From CAWELS01 sp964468205 (GTDB taxonomy: Bacteria; Acidobacteriota; Terriglobia; Bryobacterales; Bryobacteraceae), in contig CAYXVG010000129.1 in the NCBI GenBank assembly GCA_964468205.1, forward strand, positions 1 to 8,397: DNA of 8,397 nucleotides, given 5' to 3'. The notes beneath the pieces are model-generated. The model made no database searches. It saw nothing but the letters and a program-made list of their open reading frames with translations, and had not been told where the DNA came from. Shown one piece after another: positions 6,492 to 8,397 of the stretch (within the stretch, counting starts at the first letter, position 1; each line of letters begins with the position of its first letter). Position numbers and translations under genes: made by a program.

Positions 6492-8306
6492 ATGTTTTTC
6501 GGACTGAAAAGGTCGCTGGTTGGCGTTATCCTTGGACTCTTCCTGTGCGCGGGGGCCGCCTCGCCCGCATCCGGCGGAAACCTTGCTGGAACCCTGATCG
6601 GGTTTGTCAGCGACCAGGGCGGCGTCCCTCAGATGGGCGCTGCGGTCTTTCTGTACAACCATTATGACCGGCTTGTCGGGCGCGCCCTGACCAATGACAG
6701 GGGGGCCTTCGGGTTCGAGTCTCTTCTCCCGGGTGTCTATTCGATCAAGGTTAGCTTGGCCAGTTTCGTGCCCGCCGTTAAGGAAGATGTTGAGGTCAAC
6801 GCCGGGTCAAGCAGTTTTCTCTCTATCAATCTCGCCAGCGTTCTGAGCTCCATTGAATTGATTTCCTCCGCTCCGGCTCAGGGGAAGCTCATGAGCGACG
6901 ATTGGAAATGGGTGCTGCGAACAGCCACCTCCTCCCGGCCGGTGCTTCGGATCCGGCCGAACATCGATATCTCCGATCCTTCTGGAAACAACCCGGTCCC
7001 GGTGGAAAGCACGGCGCTTTTCAGCCGCACCCGCGGCCTGGTTAAGTTCTCCACCGGCGAGGAAGGCTCCCTGGCTGCTGCAGGAGCCCAGGCGGATCTG
7101 GGCACGTCCTTTGCACTGGCCACCTCCGTATTTGGCAACAACGAACTGCAGTTCTCCGGCGCCTTCGGTTACGCCTCCAACACGGGGACGCCCACGGCCG
7201 GTTTTCGCACCAGCTACAGCAATGATTTGTGGGGCGCCAAACCCGAGGTGGCGCTCACCATGCGCCATGTCTTCATGCAGGGGGCGGCGGCGAATGCGAT
7301 CCTCAGCGGTTATGGCAATGCTCCCGCGCTGCGGACGATGTCCGTTAGTACGCTCGAGCGGCGCCAGATCTCGGAACGTCTGCATTTGGAATATGGCGGT
7401 TCTTTCGAGTCCGTGGCCTTCCTCGATAGGTTGAACTATTTCAGCCCCTTCGCCAGGGTGACTACCGATTTGGGTTCGTTTGGCGCCATCGAGCTCGCCT
7501 ACAGTTCCGGCATGCCGCCAGCGGAGCTGCTTGCCGCCAGCTCATTTGGACCCGGGCTCGAGATGGAGAACGATCTTACCGTCCTCGCGCTGTTTCCCCG
7601 CGTCTCCCTGGTAGGTGGCGCTGCCCGCGTGCAGCGTTCGCAGATCTTCGAGGCTGGCTACCGCCGGAAGCTGGGCAAGTCCCGCTCACTCAGCGTCGGC
7701 GTTTACCGGGAGGGCGTAACGAATTCGGCGGTGATGATGGCGGCTCCCGGCGGCTTCTATTCCTCCGGTGACCTGCTGCCGGATTTAAGCTCCAACAGTT
7801 CGGTCTTCAACATCGGGAATTTCAATCGCCTGGGATTCCGCGTTTCCGCCACGCAACAGTTCGGCGAGAACCTGGCCGTGACTCTTGGCGCCGGAAATGG
7901 CGGGGTACTTGAGCGCCTCTCCGGCGCTGTCGTATCCAATGATCCAAATGAACTCCGCGGCGCGATGCGGAAGAGCCAGCGCTCCTGGCTCGCGGCTAAG
8001 ATTTCCGGAATGGTTCCCACGGCCGGAACCGAGTTCTCCGCTGGATACTACTGGACCGATTTGAGCGTCCTTTCCCCCATCCACCTTTACCTCACCACCG
8101 GCATGCAGCCGGAAATGGGTTTGAATGTGCGGATACGGCAGTCACTGCCCTCCTTCGGCGTCTGGTCAGGGCGCTTGGTGGCCAGCGCCGAGCTGCGTAA
8201 CCTGCTGGCCCAGGGCTATGTCCCGGTGGCCACGGCCGACGGCCGCAAACTGTATCTCATTCACAATCCCCAAACCGTGCGCGGCGGTTTCAGCTTCATT
8301 TTCTAA
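6492..8306 (+). CDS. Exported protein with carboxypeptidase-regulatory-like domain and TonB-receptor-type C-terminal beta-barrel
   Basis: This encodes 604 residues. Residues 1 to about 28 form a signal peptide (FFGLKRSLVGVILGLFLCAG). Residues 32-115 form a carboxypeptidase-regulatory-like beta-sandwich (GTLIGFVSDQGGVPQMGAAV; LTNDRGAFGFESLLPGVYSI), the fold often found in front of TonB-dependent receptors. A linker with the motif SDDWKWVLRTATSSRPVLRI lies at 135-154. Residues from about 175 to 604 alternate polar and hydrophobic positions in amphipathic strands and close with AELRNLLAQGYVP, RKLYL and GGFSFIF, ending in phenylalanine like outer-membrane barrel proteins. I see no clear TonB box or plug domain, and 604 residues is short for a full TonB-dependent receptor. 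It is therefore better described as receptor-like than as a transporter. The gene lies 52 bases after the GWxTD gene and is probably translated from the same transcript through the strong GGAGGAGG site. Substrate unknown; outer-membrane location inferred. Confidence 0.85.
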   Translation: MFFGLKRSLVGVILGLFLCAGAASPASGGNLAGTLIGFVSDQGGVPQMGAAVFLYNHYDRLVGRALTNDRGAFGFESLLPGVYSIKVSLASFVPAVKEDVEVNAGSSSFLSINLASVLSSIELISSAPAQGKLMSDDWKWVLRTATSSRPVLRIRPNIDISDPSGNNPVPVESTALFSRTRGLVKFSTGEEGSLAAAGAQADLGTSFALATSVFGNNELQFSGAFGYASNTGTPTAGFRTSYSNDLWGAKPEVALTMRHVFMQGAAANAILSGYGNAPALRTMSVSTLERRQISERLHLEYGGSFESVAFLDRLNYFSPFARVTTDLGSFGAIELAYSSGMPPAELLAASSFGPGLEMENDLTVLALFPRVSLVGGAARVQRSQIFEAGYRRKLGKSRSLSVGVYREGVTNSAVMMAAPGGFYSSGDLLPDLSSNSSVFNIGNFNRLGFRVSATQQFGENLAVTLGAGNGGVLERLSGAVVSNDPNELRGAMRKSQRSWLAAKISGMVPTAGTEFSAGYYWTDLSVLSPIHLYLTTGMQPEMGLNVRIRQSLPSFGVWSGRLVASAELRNLLAQGYVPVATADGRKLYLIHNPQTVRGGFSFIF

Positions 8307-8397
8307 GCTCCCCGGTGGGTGCAATCACAACCCTTTCAAATCTTTCTTCCCAATCCCATCAACACCTTACCGCCCATCCCCCCGCCATCCCCTACCT
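8307..8397 (+). terminator. Candidate Rho-dependent termination region: short hairpin, then C-rich, G-poor tail
   Basis: Directly after the TAA stop, GCTCCC (8307-8312) and GGGTGC (8317-8322) can pair around CGGT with one T-T mismatch. This is followed by 76 bases (8322-8397) that I count as 38 C and only 2 G. A C-rich, G-poor unstructured RNA after a stop codon is the classical signature of a Rho-loading (rut) region. No U-tract follows the hairpin, so an intrinsic terminator is unlikely. No coding frame is supported here, and the window ends inside this stretch. Confidence 0.45.

Noticed and set aside
6807..7385. 192-codon minus-strand frame opposite the barrel gene
   Set aside because: It is Arg/Gly-rich shadow sequence without a family match; the sense strand is a continuous exported protein with a typical barrel C-terminus.

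Overview
The window looks like chromosomal DNA of an acidobacterium, most likely of the Solibacter/Bryobacter side of the phylum. The base composition is GC-rich. The minus-strand gene ends in a domain that reads as the 'Solibacter uncharacterised C-terminal domain' (TIGR03437) after a DUF7948-like module and SBBP-type propeller repeats, a combination typical of that group. The GWxTD protein and the carboxypeptidase-regulatory/outer-membrane-barrel protein on the plus strand fit the same origin. The taxon is inferred from protein architecture only. No rRNA, tRNA, CRISPR array, insertion sequence or phage gene is visible.

Layout: (1) Positions 1-138 hold a GC-rich edge that may be the C-terminal end of a plus-strand gene, possibly frame-disrupted, with a 7-bp hairpin at 87-106. 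(2) Positions 139-4146, minus strand, encode one very large secreted multidomain protein: signal peptide, DUF7948-like module, about seven SBBP propeller blades, an unrecognised beta-rich segment, a papain/C39-like cysteine-peptidase domain with a readable Gln-Cys-His-Asp set, a dockerin-like calcium loop, and TIGR03437. (3) Positions 4147-4675 are a divergent intergenic region. A sigma70-type promoter faces each way, with about 400 bp between them in which I see no convincing gene. (4) Positions 4676-6439, plus strand, encode a secreted GWxTD-domain protein. (5) After 52 bp, containing a UUCG-capped hairpin abutting the ribosome binding site, positions 6492-8306 encode an exported protein with an N-terminal carboxypeptidase-regulatory-like domain and a C-terminal region resembling a TonB-receptor-type barrel. 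(6) Positions 8307-8397 are an untranslated C-rich, almost G-free tail that looks like a Rho-loading region.

How they may work together: all three full-length genes encode exported products. The GWxTD gene and the barrel gene are adjacent, codirectional and share one visible promoter, so they are probably one transcript and may act together in the envelope; the actual function is unknown. The divergent propeller/peptidase protein may be unrelated in function. The most unusual item is the cysteine-peptidase-like module spliced between a beta-propeller and the TIGR03437 tail.
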